From contig JAOAAM010000091.1 of NCBI GenBank assembly GCA_026418875.1, positions 1-5,549 on the forward strand: a DNA stretch of 5,549 nucleotides. The letters run 5' to 3'. Position numbers and translations under genes: made by a program. The notes beneath the pieces were generated by a model, which did no database searches, was not told the DNA's origin, and was given only the letters and a program-made list of their open reading frames with translations. Source of the DNA: Gemmataceae bacterium. Its GTDB lineage: Bacteria; Planctomycetota; Planctomycetia; Gemmatales; Gemmataceae. Within the stretch, counting starts at the first letter, position 1. Every line of letters starts with the position of its first letter. Shown here one piece after another: positions 1-5,514 of the stretch.

Positions 1-392
1 CGCTGGTAGCGGAAGTTGGCGATGATGCGTTTACCCGAGAGATCCAAGCGGACCAGGGCATTTTCGGCCTGGAGTTCGCGGAGGCGGGTGTTGGCCACTC
101 GCAGGATGCTGGCGTTGTAACCGCCAGCCAACCCGCGGTTCGATCCCAACACCAAAACGCGCACGGCCTTGATCTCGGGGCGCACTTCCAAAAGCGGGTG
201 CCGCACGTCGCCGGCGTTGGCGCTGAGGTCGGCAGCGAGTTCAGCGATCTTGCGCGTGTAGGCCTCGGCCTCGGCGGCTCGATCCATCGCTTTCTTGAAC
301 CGGGCCGTGGCGATCAGCTCCATGGTGCGCGTGATCTTCTTGATGTTGCCGATCGCTTTTCGGCGTCGCACCAATTCACGAGTCTTGGCCAT
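1..392 (-). CDS. atpG: ATP synthase F1 gamma subunit, N-terminal part (cut by window edge)
   Basis: This is the central rotor shaft of F1; it turns inside the alpha3-beta3 ring and couples proton flow through Fo to ATP synthesis. The reading frame opens at ATG 390-392 and runs without a stop to the window edge, giving 130 complete codons of an expected 285-300. The start of the protein has the typical gamma N-terminal helix, with NIKKITRTMELIATARFKKA at residues 16-35, which packs in the antiparallel coiled coil. SNRGLAGGYN at residues 84-93 matches the family's conserved STDRGLCGGLN-type motif. A good ribosome-binding site, GAGGGGA, lies just upstream of the ATG. The gene is 66 nt downstream of atpA, the normal position. 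The IATARFKKAMDRA wording, as I remember it, is typical of planctomycete gamma subunits. The C-terminal helix is not visible, so completeness cannot be judged. Confidence 0.96.
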   Translation of the reverse strand, partial: MAKTRELVRRRKAIGNIKKITRTMELIATARFKKAMDRAAEAEAYTRKIAELAADLSANAGDVRHPLLEVRPEIKAVRVLVLGSNRGLAGGYNASILRVANTRLRELQAENALVRLDLSGKRIIANFRYQ

Positions 393-458
393 GGTCCCCT
401 CTTACGCCCCGCTCTGCCGCGCCGTATTCGACACCCGATCGCCCCCTTGCCGATCGAC

Positions 459-2159
459 TCACGCCTTGAATTGCAAGCGGAATTCGTCGATCGACGCTTT
501 CAACTTGGCCTCCAACTCCGGCGAAAGTTTCTTCGACTCGATCAATTCGTTGCGGACCTCCGGCTTCTGCTCCCGCATGAACGTGAGGAACTCGGACTCC
601 CAACGGCTGACTTGGCGAACCGGCACGTCGTCGATGTATCCTTTGGTGGCGGCGTAGATAATCATCACCTGGTCCGCCACGTGCATCGGCTTGTACTGCG
701 GCTGTTTGAGCACTTCGACGATGCGGTAGCCACGATCCAGTTTCTTCTGCGTCGCCGGGTCGAGTTCCGTGCCCAGTTGGGCAAACGCCTCCAACGACCG
801 GAAGCTCGCCAGATCGAGGCGCAACCCGCCCGCCACCGTCTTCATCGCAGGGATCTGGGCATTGCCACCCACGCGGGAGACGGAGATGCCGACGTCAACC
901 GCAGGCCGGACACCCGCGAAGAACAAGCTGGGTTGGAGGTAAATCTGGCCATCGGTGATGGAGATGACGTTCGTGGGGATGTACGCCGACACCTCGCCTT
1001 CCAACGTCTCGATGAAGGGCAGTGCGGTCAGCGAGCCGCCCGAGGTCGGAATCTTGGCGACCTTCGCGCCGTCGAACTTCTTCACGTCCTCGAAAGCCTG
1101 ATGCTTCTCGAGCTTGCCGACGTAGACTTTGCCGGCCTCCCCCGGTTGGCGTCGGCGGGAGGGATCGGCGGCGGCGTTGATGCCCCAATCGTCCTTGACT
1201 TGTTTCTCGTCCACGTCCTTCGGCACAATGACGAAGCGTTCCGCGAGTTTTGCCGAGCGCTCGAGCAAGCGGCTGTGGCAGTAGAAGATGTCACCCGGGT
1301 AAGCCTCGCGGCCCGGCGGACGACGAAGCAATAGCGACAATTGGCGATACGCTGCCGCCTGCTTGGTCAGGTCGTCGTAGACGCAGAGCGTATCGCGGCC
1401 ATGTTCGTACATGAAGTACTCGGCCATCGCTGTCCCGGCATAGGGCGCGATGTACTGCATGGGTGCCGGATCGGACGAGGACGCCACCACCACGATCGTG
1501 TAGTCCATCGCCCCGTGTTGCCGCAACGCCTCGACCGTGCCGGCGACCGTGGCCTCTTTCTGACCGATGGCGACGTAGACACAAATGACGTTTTCGTTCC
1601 GTTGGTTGATGATGGTGTCGATGGCGATGGCCGTCTTGCCGGTCTTGCGGTCGCCGATGATCAATTCGCGTTGGCCTCGGCCGATCGGCGTCATCGAGTC
1701 GATCGCTTTGATGCCGGTCTGAAGCGGCTGGTTGACCGGCTGCCGCTCGGCCACTCCGGGGGCCACACACTCCAGCGGCCGCCGAAGGTTCGTCATGATC
1801 TCGCCTTTACCATCCAGCGGCCGACCCAACGGATCGACGACGCGGCCGATCAACGCCTCGCCCACGGGAACTTCGAGCAACGCCCCGGTGGTTCGGACTT
1901 CGTCCCCCTCGACGATCTCCAGATAGTCACCCAGGATGACGATACCGACGGAGTTCTCTTCCAGGTTCAGGGCCAGTCCGCGAACGCCGGTCCGGGTGAA
2001 TTCGACCAGTTCGCCCGACATGACGCCGGACAGTCCGTAGACGCGGGCGATGCCGTCACCGACTTCCAGAACTTGCCCGGTCTCGCGCGACTCGATCTGA
2101 TCGCGGAAGGTCTCGATCTCTCGCTGGAGTACGGAGCTGATTTCGCCGGTCTTAAACAT
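459..2159 (-). CDS. atpA: ATP synthase F1 alpha subunit
   Basis: This is the non-catalytic nucleotide-binding subunit of the F1 hexamer (three copies per enzyme); it also supplies the arginine finger to the catalytic beta site. It has 566 residues. Residues 1-95 form the N-terminal and beta-barrel region. The P-loop GDRKTGKT is at 169-176, the Walker B strand LCVYDD at 258-263, and the VSRVGG motif with the arginine finger at R429. The C-terminal helical domain follows. The P-loop sits at the same residue numbers as in E. coli, whereas the arginine is 53 later (R376 in E. coli). So an insertion of about 53 residues lies between them, roughly residues 311-372, just before GGSLTALP. The P-loop has K172 where many bacteria have Q; actinobacteria also have K. 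The ATG lies inside the end of atpH (8 nt overlap) and has only a weak ribosome-binding site, which suggests translational coupling. No frameshift is seen. Confidence 0.98.
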   Translation of the reverse strand: MFKTGEISSVLQREIETFRDQIESRETGQVLEVGDGIARVYGLSGVMSGELVEFTRTGVRGLALNLEENSVGIVILGDYLEIVEGDEVRTTGALLEVPVGEALIGRVVDPLGRPLDGKGEIMTNLRRPLECVAPGVAERQPVNQPLQTGIKAIDSMTPIGRGQRELIIGDRKTGKTAIAIDTIINQRNENVICVYVAIGQKEATVAGTVEALRQHGAMDYTIVVVASSSDPAPMQYIAPYAGTAMAEYFMYEHGRDTLCVYDDLTKQAAAYRQLSLLLRRPPGREAYPGDIFYCHSRLLERSAKLAERFVIVPKDVDEKQVKDDWGINAAADPSRRRQPGEAGKVYVGKLEKHQAFEDVKKFDGAKVAKIPTSGGSLTALPFIETLEGEVSAYIPTNVISITDGQIYLQPSLFFAGVRPAVDVGISVSRVGGNAQIPAMKTVAGGLRLDLASFRSLEAFAQLGTELDPATQKKLDRGYRIVEVLKQPQYKPMHVADQVMIIYAATKGYIDDVPVRQVSRWESEFLTFMREQKPEVRNELIESKKLSPELEAKLKASIDEFRLQFKA

Positions 2160-2739
2160 AACTGTAACTCGCCATCAATTGGTTTTGCAATCGTTCGAGC
2201 TTTGTCTTCACCGAACCATCGAAGACCCAATCGTCCACGCGGATCACCATGCCTCCCAGCACCTCGGGGTCGATCCGCGTTTCGATCATGGGGGTGCGTT
2301 GGAAGCGGCGGGCGATGAAATCACGCAGCTTCTGCTCTTGCTCAGCAGACAGCGGAACCGCTGCCCGCACCTCGACTCGAATCCTTCCCGACCGCTCGTC
2401 GTCCAACTCGCGGTAGGCGGCAACAACAGCACGCAGCAGGTTCAGCCGGCCGTGCCGGTTCATCACTTGCAGGAAATCCACGAGCAGATCATCGGCTCGG
2501 CCGCGAAACGCCTTCTCAATCGCCTCGCGCTTGGCATCCCGACGGATCGACCCAGCGGCCAGGAACTTCTCCAACAGCGGATCTTGCCCAAACAGGTCCA
2601 AGACCATCGCCTGGAGCTGCTCGCGGATCAGTTCCGTCTTGCCCTGCCGCGCGGCGGCGTTGTACAGCGCTTCGGCATAAACCTGAGCGACGCCCTGCTC
2701 CTTGACGTTGCGGATGCGTCGCCCTGTGGCCGTGGTCAT
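2152..2739 (-). CDS. atpH: ATP synthase F1 delta subunit (OSCP family)
   Basis: The delta subunit sits on top of F1 and ties the alpha3-beta3 head to the b-subunit peripheral stalk, completing the stator. The product has 195 residues, slightly longer than the usual 175-185, with a basic N-terminal tail of about 15 residues ([10 protein letters not shown]). [11 protein letters not shown] at residues 19-29 is the conserved first helix of the N-terminal alpha-binding domain. The C-terminal family signature is clear at residues 158-183: [20 protein letters not shown], followed by VKTKLERLQ. The start is ATG 2737-2739, preceded by GCAGGGG with about 6 nt spacing. It begins 18 nt after the atpF stop, and its last codons overlap the start of atpA. 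The presence of delta separates this operon from N-ATPase operons, which lack it. Confidence 0.96.
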   Translation of the reverse strand: MTTATGRRIRNVKEQGVAQVYAEALYNAAARQGKTELIREQLQAMVLDLFGQDPLLEKFLAAGSIRRDAKREAIEKAFRGRADDLLVDFLQVMNRHGRLNLLRAVVAAYRELDDERSGRIRVEVRAAVPLSAEQEQKLRDFIARRFQRTPMIETRIDPEVLGGMVIRVDDWVFDGSVKTKLERLQNQLMASYSYV

Positions 2740-2757
2740 GGTTACCCCTGCCTGTGA

Positions 2758-3504
2758 TCAACTCAGCGAACTGGCTGGCGAACGCTCCAATTCGGCTAGG
2801 GCCTCGTCCAGGAAGTTCCGGTGATCCGCCTCGCTCATGTCGCGTCGAACCACCTTCCGCGTGATCGAGACGGCAAGCGCCACCGCCTGCTGACGGATCT
2901 CGTGCAAGGCCGACTCCCGTGCCAGTTGAATCTCCCGAAGCTGGCGATCACGGTCTTGTTGGATGGTTTGCCGTGCTTCGGCGATCATCTGTTCCTTCAG
3001 GGCCGCGGCGTCGCGACGTGCCTCTTCCATCATCCGAGCGACTTCGGCTCCGGCATTGCGCAATTTTTCGTCCAATTGCCCTTGCAATTCCAGGGCCTGC
3101 CGCCGCGTCTGCTCCGCTTGCTCGAGGGCGCTGCGAATAGTGTCCTCGCGTTTCTTCAGCCCTTGGAGCATGGGCGTCCAAGCGAACTTCTTGAGGACCA
3201 AGTACAGGGTGACGAAGATGACCACGGACCAAACGCCGGTATCCCAACGTTTGGGGATAATCTCCGGTGGCGCATCCTCGTGGATGGAGTGGAAATCACC
3301 ACTCTCCACCCGTTTCAGGAACGCCTTCTTCTCGTCCGGTTTGCTGAGATCGAACTTGATCTCGCGGTGATCGTGATCCACGACGATCACCTTGCTGACG
3401 GCATGATGATGGTCGACATGCCCATCCGCGGGATCCGCACCGCCGACCGACGGAACCGCAGTCCCGAACCCGAGCAAGACCAGCAAAAGGATCAAGGGTC
3501 GCAT
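2758..3504 (-). CDS. atpF: ATP synthase Fo b subunit with signal peptide and His-rich periplasmic extension
   Basis: The b subunit forms the peripheral stalk, anchored in the membrane and bound to delta at its cytoplasmic end. From the chosen ATG the product has 248 residues, against about 155-175 for most bacteria. Residues 1-22 look like a signal peptide (MRPLILLLVLLGFGTAV). Residues 23-86 are a hydrophilic extension with HVDHHH at 29-34 and DHDH at 43-46. The single transmembrane helix is about residues 88-105 (WDTGVWSVVIFVTLYLVLKK), followed by the family motif KFAWTPMLQGLKKRE. Residues 120-220 form a charged coiled coil. Normal b topology (N-terminus outside) would put the extension in the periplasm. 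ATG 3502-3504 has GAGG 9 nt upstream. An in-frame TTG at 3522 would add six residues and also has AGGA 6 nt upstream, but fits a signal peptide less well. Subunit assignment is firm; the role of the extension is unknown. Confidence 0.94.
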   Translation of the reverse strand: MRPLILLLVLLGFGTAVPSVGGADPADGHVDHHHAVSKVIVVDHDHREIKFDLSKPDEKKAFLKRVESGDFHSIHEDAPPEIIPKRWDTGVWSVVIFVTLYLVLKKFAWTPMLQGLKKREDTIRSALEQAEQTRRQALELQGQLDEKLRNAGAEVARMMEEARRDAAALKEQMIAEARQTIQQDRDRQLREIQLARESALHEIRQQAVALAVSITRKVVRRDMSEADHRNFLDEALAELERSPASSLS

Positions 3505-3513
3505 GAGTGGCAA

Positions 3514-3517
3514 CCTC
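3514..3517 (-). promoter_or_regulatory. Ribosome-binding site supporting the atpF ATG start
   Basis: On the minus strand GAGG lies 9 nt before ATG 3502-3504. It favours the 248-residue form of AtpF over the alternative that starts at TTG 3522. The distinction is not decisive, because AGGA lies 6 nt before the TTG. Confidence 0.5.
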
Positions 3518-3549
3518 GGCAAAGGCGTTCCTAGAGCGTAGCCGGCAAC

Positions 3550-3566
3550 CCGCCCTCAATGGGCGG
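3550..3566 (-). repeat. GC-rich hairpin in the atpE-atpF intergenic gap
   Basis: CCGCCC and GGGCGG form a perfect 6-bp stem around a 5-nt loop (TCAAT on the plus strand). Three outer bases on each side (3544-3546 and 3569-3571) could extend it across an internal loop. It lies about 25 nt after the atpE stop. No T-run follows in the transcript direction, so it does not look like an intrinsic terminator. A role in protecting the 3' end of atpE mRNA or attenuating read-through is inferred. Confidence 0.4.
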
Positions 3567-3590
3567 ACGCCTGACAACCCCAGTCTTGGA

Positions 3591-3905
3591 TCAGACGAAC
3601 AGCGTCAGCAAGCAGATCAGCAACCCGAAGAAGGTGGCACCTTCCAAAAGAGCGGCGATGACGATCATGGCACCGCGAATGTCGCCGGCGACCTCGGGCT
3701 GACGGGCCATGCCATCCAAGGCCGCCGAGCCGATCTTGCCGAAGCCAAACGCCGCGCCAATGATCGTCAGCGCCACCCCGACACCGATCGCATATTTCGA
3801 CGAGCCGAGCAGAGAGGTTTCCCCCGCGGGGGTCTGAGCAACGGCCGGCGCCGCAGCCAACAGCAGTACGATCAACACCAACGCGAGGGTCTGGAAGGCT
3901 TTCAT
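3591..3905 (-). CDS. atpE: ATP synthase Fo c subunit with N-terminal signal peptide
   Basis: The c subunit forms the rotor ring in the membrane and carries the ion-binding carboxylate. The product has 104 residues, longer than the usual 70-85. Residues 1-23 look like a cleavable signal peptide (MKAFQTLALVLIVLLLAAAP, then AVA with a likely cut before Q24). Removing it leaves about 81 residues, a normal length. Helix 1 is about residues 38-63 with GFGKIG; the polar loop is MARQPE at 66-71; helix 2 is about 78-103 with the ion-binding glutamate E88 in ALLEGATFFGLL. The Na+-type features (Q in helix 1, ES or ET after the glutamate) are absent, so proton use is the better guess. ATG 3903-3905 is preceded by GGAG about 11 nt upstream. 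An AT-rich leader precedes the gene and a hairpin follows it. Both c termini face the periplasm, so an N-terminal signal peptide is compatible with the fold. Confidence 0.96.
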   Translation of the reverse strand: MKAFQTLALVLIVLLLAAAPAVAQTPAGETSLLGSSKYAIGVGVALTIIGAAFGFGKIGSAALDGMARQPEVAGDIRGAMIVIAALLEGATFFGLLICLLTLFV

Positions 3906-3974
3906 GGAACTTTGCTCTCCGGGAAATTAACAGGTTCAAACGAACATATCCGTATCAACCCCCACCCGGCTCGT
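3906..3974 (-). promoter_or_regulatory. AT-rich leader before atpE (possible translation enhancer)
   Basis: The 69 nt between atpB and atpE include a stretch at 3921-3955 in which 22 of 35 bases are A or T, clearly richer than the GC-rich coding DNA around it. In E. coli an unstructured U-rich segment before atpE raises its translation so that c is made in excess. This leader sits in the same place, so a similar role is plausible, but it is inferred from position and composition alone. Confidence 0.35.
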
Positions 3975-4775
3975 TCAGTGCTCCGGATGAAGAGTGGATC
4001 CCAAAAACAACGCCGTCAGGTAAACGAAAACATAAGCCTGCAAGAAGGCAACGAACAGTTCCAACAAACTCAGCGCGACGATGAACAGCACGCTTCCAAT
4101 GCTGATCGGCCAGAAGAGCAGGTCTGGCACATGTTTCGCCATGGCAATGAATGAGAGGATCACCGCCAAGACCATGTGCCCGGCGAAGATGTTGGCGAAC
4201 AAACGCACAGCCAACACGAACGTCTTGATGAAGTGGCCGAAAATCTCGATGAAGGCGATGAACAAACCAATCAGCCATCCGCCCGGCGCGTCGATGTGCG
4301 GAAAGTACGATTTTAGGTAGTGCAGCGGGCCATGCTGCACAATCGCCGCTCCATGAATCACCGCGAAGGCACACAAGGCCAACGCCCCGGTCACCAGGAT
4401 GCTGCCCGTCGCCGAACCCATGAACGGAACTAAGCCGAGCAAGTTATTGGCGAGGATAAATAGGAACATCGTCCAAAGGAACGGAACATAACGATCCGCA
4501 TCCTCCTCGCCTAACGTGGGCTTCGCCACTTGATCGCGGATGAATGTGAGGATCACCTCCAGCGCATTCCAACCCCACCCCCTAGGCGGCTCGCCCGATT
4601 GGACTCGACGAGCCAGGCGAATGTAGAGGAAGGCCACCACCGCCGCGGCAATGAGTTGCAACACGACGAACTTGGTCAGCCAATTCGGAAGGTGGAAACC
4701 GAATCCGGTGCTGTCGAAAATGTGCCAATGCGTTGTATCCAGCACATGATCGAAGAAACTCGCACCGAATATCAT
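3975..4775 (-). CDS. atpB: ATP synthase Fo a subunit
   Basis: Subunit a forms the two proton half-channels beside the c-ring. The product has 266 residues with five or six hydrophobic segments, roughly 33-55, 97-119, 124-147, 166-190, 199-215 and 222-259. The essential arginine is R191 in TFVLAVRLFANIFAGHM, the counterpart of E. coli R210. Q246 in FLQAYVFVYLTALFL matches the conserved glutamine of the last helix (E. coli Q252). NNLLGLVPF at 110-118 is another family hallmark. The start chosen is ATG 4773-4775, because GAGGGA lies 7 nt upstream. An in-frame TTG at 4790 would add only five residues and would overlap the preceding gene. The gene begins 11 nt after the AtpI-like stop, so it is probably translated by coupling. 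Confidence 0.97.
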   Translation of the reverse strand: MIFGASFFDHVLDTTHWHIFDSTGFGFHLPNWLTKFVVLQLIAAAVVAFLYIRLARRVQSGEPPRGWGWNALEVILTFIRDQVAKPTLGEEDADRYVPFLWTMFLFILANNLLGLVPFMGSATGSILVTGALALCAFAVIHGAAIVQHGPLHYLKSYFPHIDAPGGWLIGLFIAFIEIFGHFIKTFVLAVRLFANIFAGHMVLAVILSFIAMAKHVPDLLFWPISIGSVLFIVALSLLELFVAFLQAYVFVYLTALFLGSTLHPEH

Positions 4776-4782
4776 GGACGAT

Positions 4783-4788
4783 TCCCTC
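4783..4788 (-). promoter_or_regulatory. Strong ribosome-binding site for atpB, overlapping the upstream stop codon
   Basis: On the minus strand GAGGGA lies 7 nt before ATG 4773-4775 and shares bases with the TGA stop (4787-4789) of the AtpI-like gene. It decides the atpB start and suggests that ribosomes finishing the upstream gene reinitiate here. Confidence 0.7.
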
Positions 4789-5194
4789 AACGGTGCAACT
4801 CAGCCGACCCCGGCAACCGCGACCGTGCCGCCAACAACGTCTCCAACGCCAGCGTCCAAAGGTACATCAGCAGGATGGCCGCCCAAAAGCTCAGCGTTCC
4901 TTCCCGACTCGTCCGGAATTCGGGGATCAACTGATACGCCAGCAGTCCGCCGCCAAACGCCCCAGCCATCCGCAACAGCATCCCGCCCATCGTGGCCAAT
5001 AACTGCTGCGACGGTGCCTGCGAACGCGACCAAAGAACCCAAGCCAACGCGACGATTCCCGGAACGATGCAGACCCCTGCTGCAACGGCCGCCTTCCCGA
5101 TGCCCCAAGCCCCTTCCCGCCAAAAGTAGACCGACGCCAGTGCCCCCGCACCAGCGACCGATCCCGCAAGAAACACCTTCAGTTGCTTGGTCAC
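4787..5194 (-). CDS. AtpI-like ATP synthase accessory membrane protein
   Basis: This is a small membrane protein in the slot where atpI sits in many atp operons, directly before atpB. From GTG 5192-5194 it has 135 residues and about four hydrophobic segments: roughly 7-23, 35-55, 66-90 and 101-123. Short basic or polar turns such as SRSQAPSQQ and EFRTSREG separate them. Size and topology fit the AtpI / ATP synthase subunit I group, which helps c-ring assembly and, with AtpZ in alkaliphilic Bacillus, has been linked to Mg2+ uptake. I see no decisive motif, so the family call rests mainly on position and topology. The GTG overlaps the TGA of the preceding gene (GTGA). The ribosome-binding site is weak, as expected for coupled translation. 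The open frame continues upstream to 5329, but that part only overlaps the AtpZ-like gene out of frame and has no membrane character. Confidence 0.75.
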   Translation of the reverse strand: MTKQLKVFLAGSVAGAGALASVYFWREGAWGIGKAAVAAGVCIVPGIVALAWVLWSRSQAPSQQLLATMGGMLLRMAGAFGGGLLAYQLIPEFRTSREGTLSFWAAILLMYLWTLALETLLAARSRLPGSAELHR

Positions 5195-5436
5195 GCCTGC
5201 TTCTTCGAGTGCTTGGCCGATCGCTCTGCCTCGTCGAGTCTCCGCAGCAGTGCAATCATGTGGACGAAACCCAAGAGCAGCCCTGCCACCACCCCGGCAA
5301 TCATCAGCCAGGGGGTCGTCCCCCACCACCGATCGACGATCACCCCCAAGGCGATCGGCACCACCATCTCCAAGCCGACCTGCCCCAACGCAATCAGGTA
5401 CGCCATCGAACGCGATGGTGGAGGAGTCGCGGCCAT
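5191..5436 (-). CDS. atpZ: AtpZ-family (AtpZ/AtpI, ATPase gene 1) small membrane protein
   Basis: This is the first gene of the operon. From ATG 5434-5436 the product has 81 residues and two hydrophobic segments, about 12-35 and 43-65, then a charged tail (RRLDEAERSAKHSKKQ). GVIVDRWWGTTPWLMIAGVV at residues 31-50 matches the family pattern of G-x-x-x-D, a small loop with G-T-x-P, and a second glycine-rich helix ending GLLLGF. AtpZ proteins are thought to act with AtpI in Fo assembly or divalent-cation transport; the exact role here is unknown. GGAG lies 9 nt before this ATG. An in-frame ATG at 5463 (90 residues) has no ribosome-binding site and overlaps the proposed -10 element; a TTG at 5496 is less likely still. 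The end overlaps the AtpI-like start by GTGA. Confidence 0.78.
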   Translation of the reverse strand: MAATPPPSRSMAYLIALGQVGLEMVVPIALGVIVDRWWGTTPWLMIAGVVAGLLLGFVHMIALLRRLDEAERSAKHSKKQA

Positions 5437-5445
5437 CCGCCGGTT

Positions 5446-5449
5446 CTCC
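5446..5449 (-). promoter_or_regulatory. Ribosome-binding site setting the AtpZ-like start
   Basis: On the minus strand GGAG lies 9 nt before ATG 5434-5436. No comparable motif precedes the alternative ATGs at 5463 or 5406, so this decides the start. Confidence 0.55.
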
Positions 5450-5461
5450 GAAAGTCTTGTC

Positions 5462-5489
5462 ATTCTGCGATCAGGCCATGCAAAGTCAA
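5462..5489 (-). promoter_or_regulatory. Putative sigma70-like promoter of the atp operon
   Basis: On the minus strand TTGACT (5484-5489, five of six consensus bases) is followed after 16 nt by CAGAAT (5462-5467, four of six, including the key A and final T). Transcription would begin near 5454-5456, leaving a leader of about 20 nt that contains the GGAG site before ATG 5434-5436. It is the only promoter-like pair I found upstream of the first gene. It is a prediction from motif match and position. Confidence 0.45.
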
Positions 5490-5496
5490 TGGCCAA

Positions 5497-5514
5497 TTGT
5501 GATTTTTTTCACAA
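5497..5514. promoter_or_regulatory. Palindromic operator-like site, CRP/FNR-family type
   Basis: TTGTGA-N6-TCACAA is a perfect inverted repeat containing TGTGA-N6-TCACA, the E. coli CRP consensus core, with a spacer made only of T on the plus strand. It lies 7 nt upstream of the proposed -35 element. Its centre (5505.5) is about 50 nt upstream of the predicted transcription start, so it is not at a textbook -41.5 or -61.5 position. Binding by a CRP/FNR-family regulator is inferred. Confidence 0.45.

Noticed and set aside
198..1334. Long plus-strand open frame of 378 codons opposite atpA and atpG
   Set aside because: It is fully antisense to well-recognised genes, has low-complexity R/H/L/D-rich translation, and matches no family I know. 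In GC-rich DNA, open antisense frames are expected.
1341..2318. Long plus-strand open frame of 325 codons opposite atpA and atpH
   Set aside because: Antisense shadow with biased composition and no recognisable domain; it crosses the atpA-atpH boundary.
2179..3534. Plus-strand frames opposite atpH (2179-2757) and atpF (2821-3534)
   Set aside because: Both are antisense to genes with clear family signatures and show no domain, signal peptide or ribosome-binding site of their own.
3550..3566. The atpE-atpF hairpin as a full terminator
   Set aside because: No T-run follows the stem, and the downstream genes are needed for the same enzyme.
3591..3905. Na+-coupled c subunit
   Set aside because: The helix-1 glutamine and the Ser/Thr directly after the ion-binding glutamate, typical of Na+-binding rings, are missing (F and EGAT here).
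4776..4790. TTG start for atpB at 4790
   Set aside because: ATG 4775 has a near-perfect GAGGGA at 7 nt spacing. The TTG would overlap the preceding gene and adds only five residues.
5195..5329. Longer AtpI-like protein beginning at GTG 5329
   Set aside because: The extra 45 residues are read out of frame through the AtpZ-like gene and are Arg/Gly/Asp-rich without membrane character. The GTGA overlap at 5191-5194 gives a natural start.
5497..5514. The palindrome as an intrinsic terminator of an upstream gene
   Set aside because: The stem is short and AT-rich and no T-run follows it on either strand; the T-run is in the loop.
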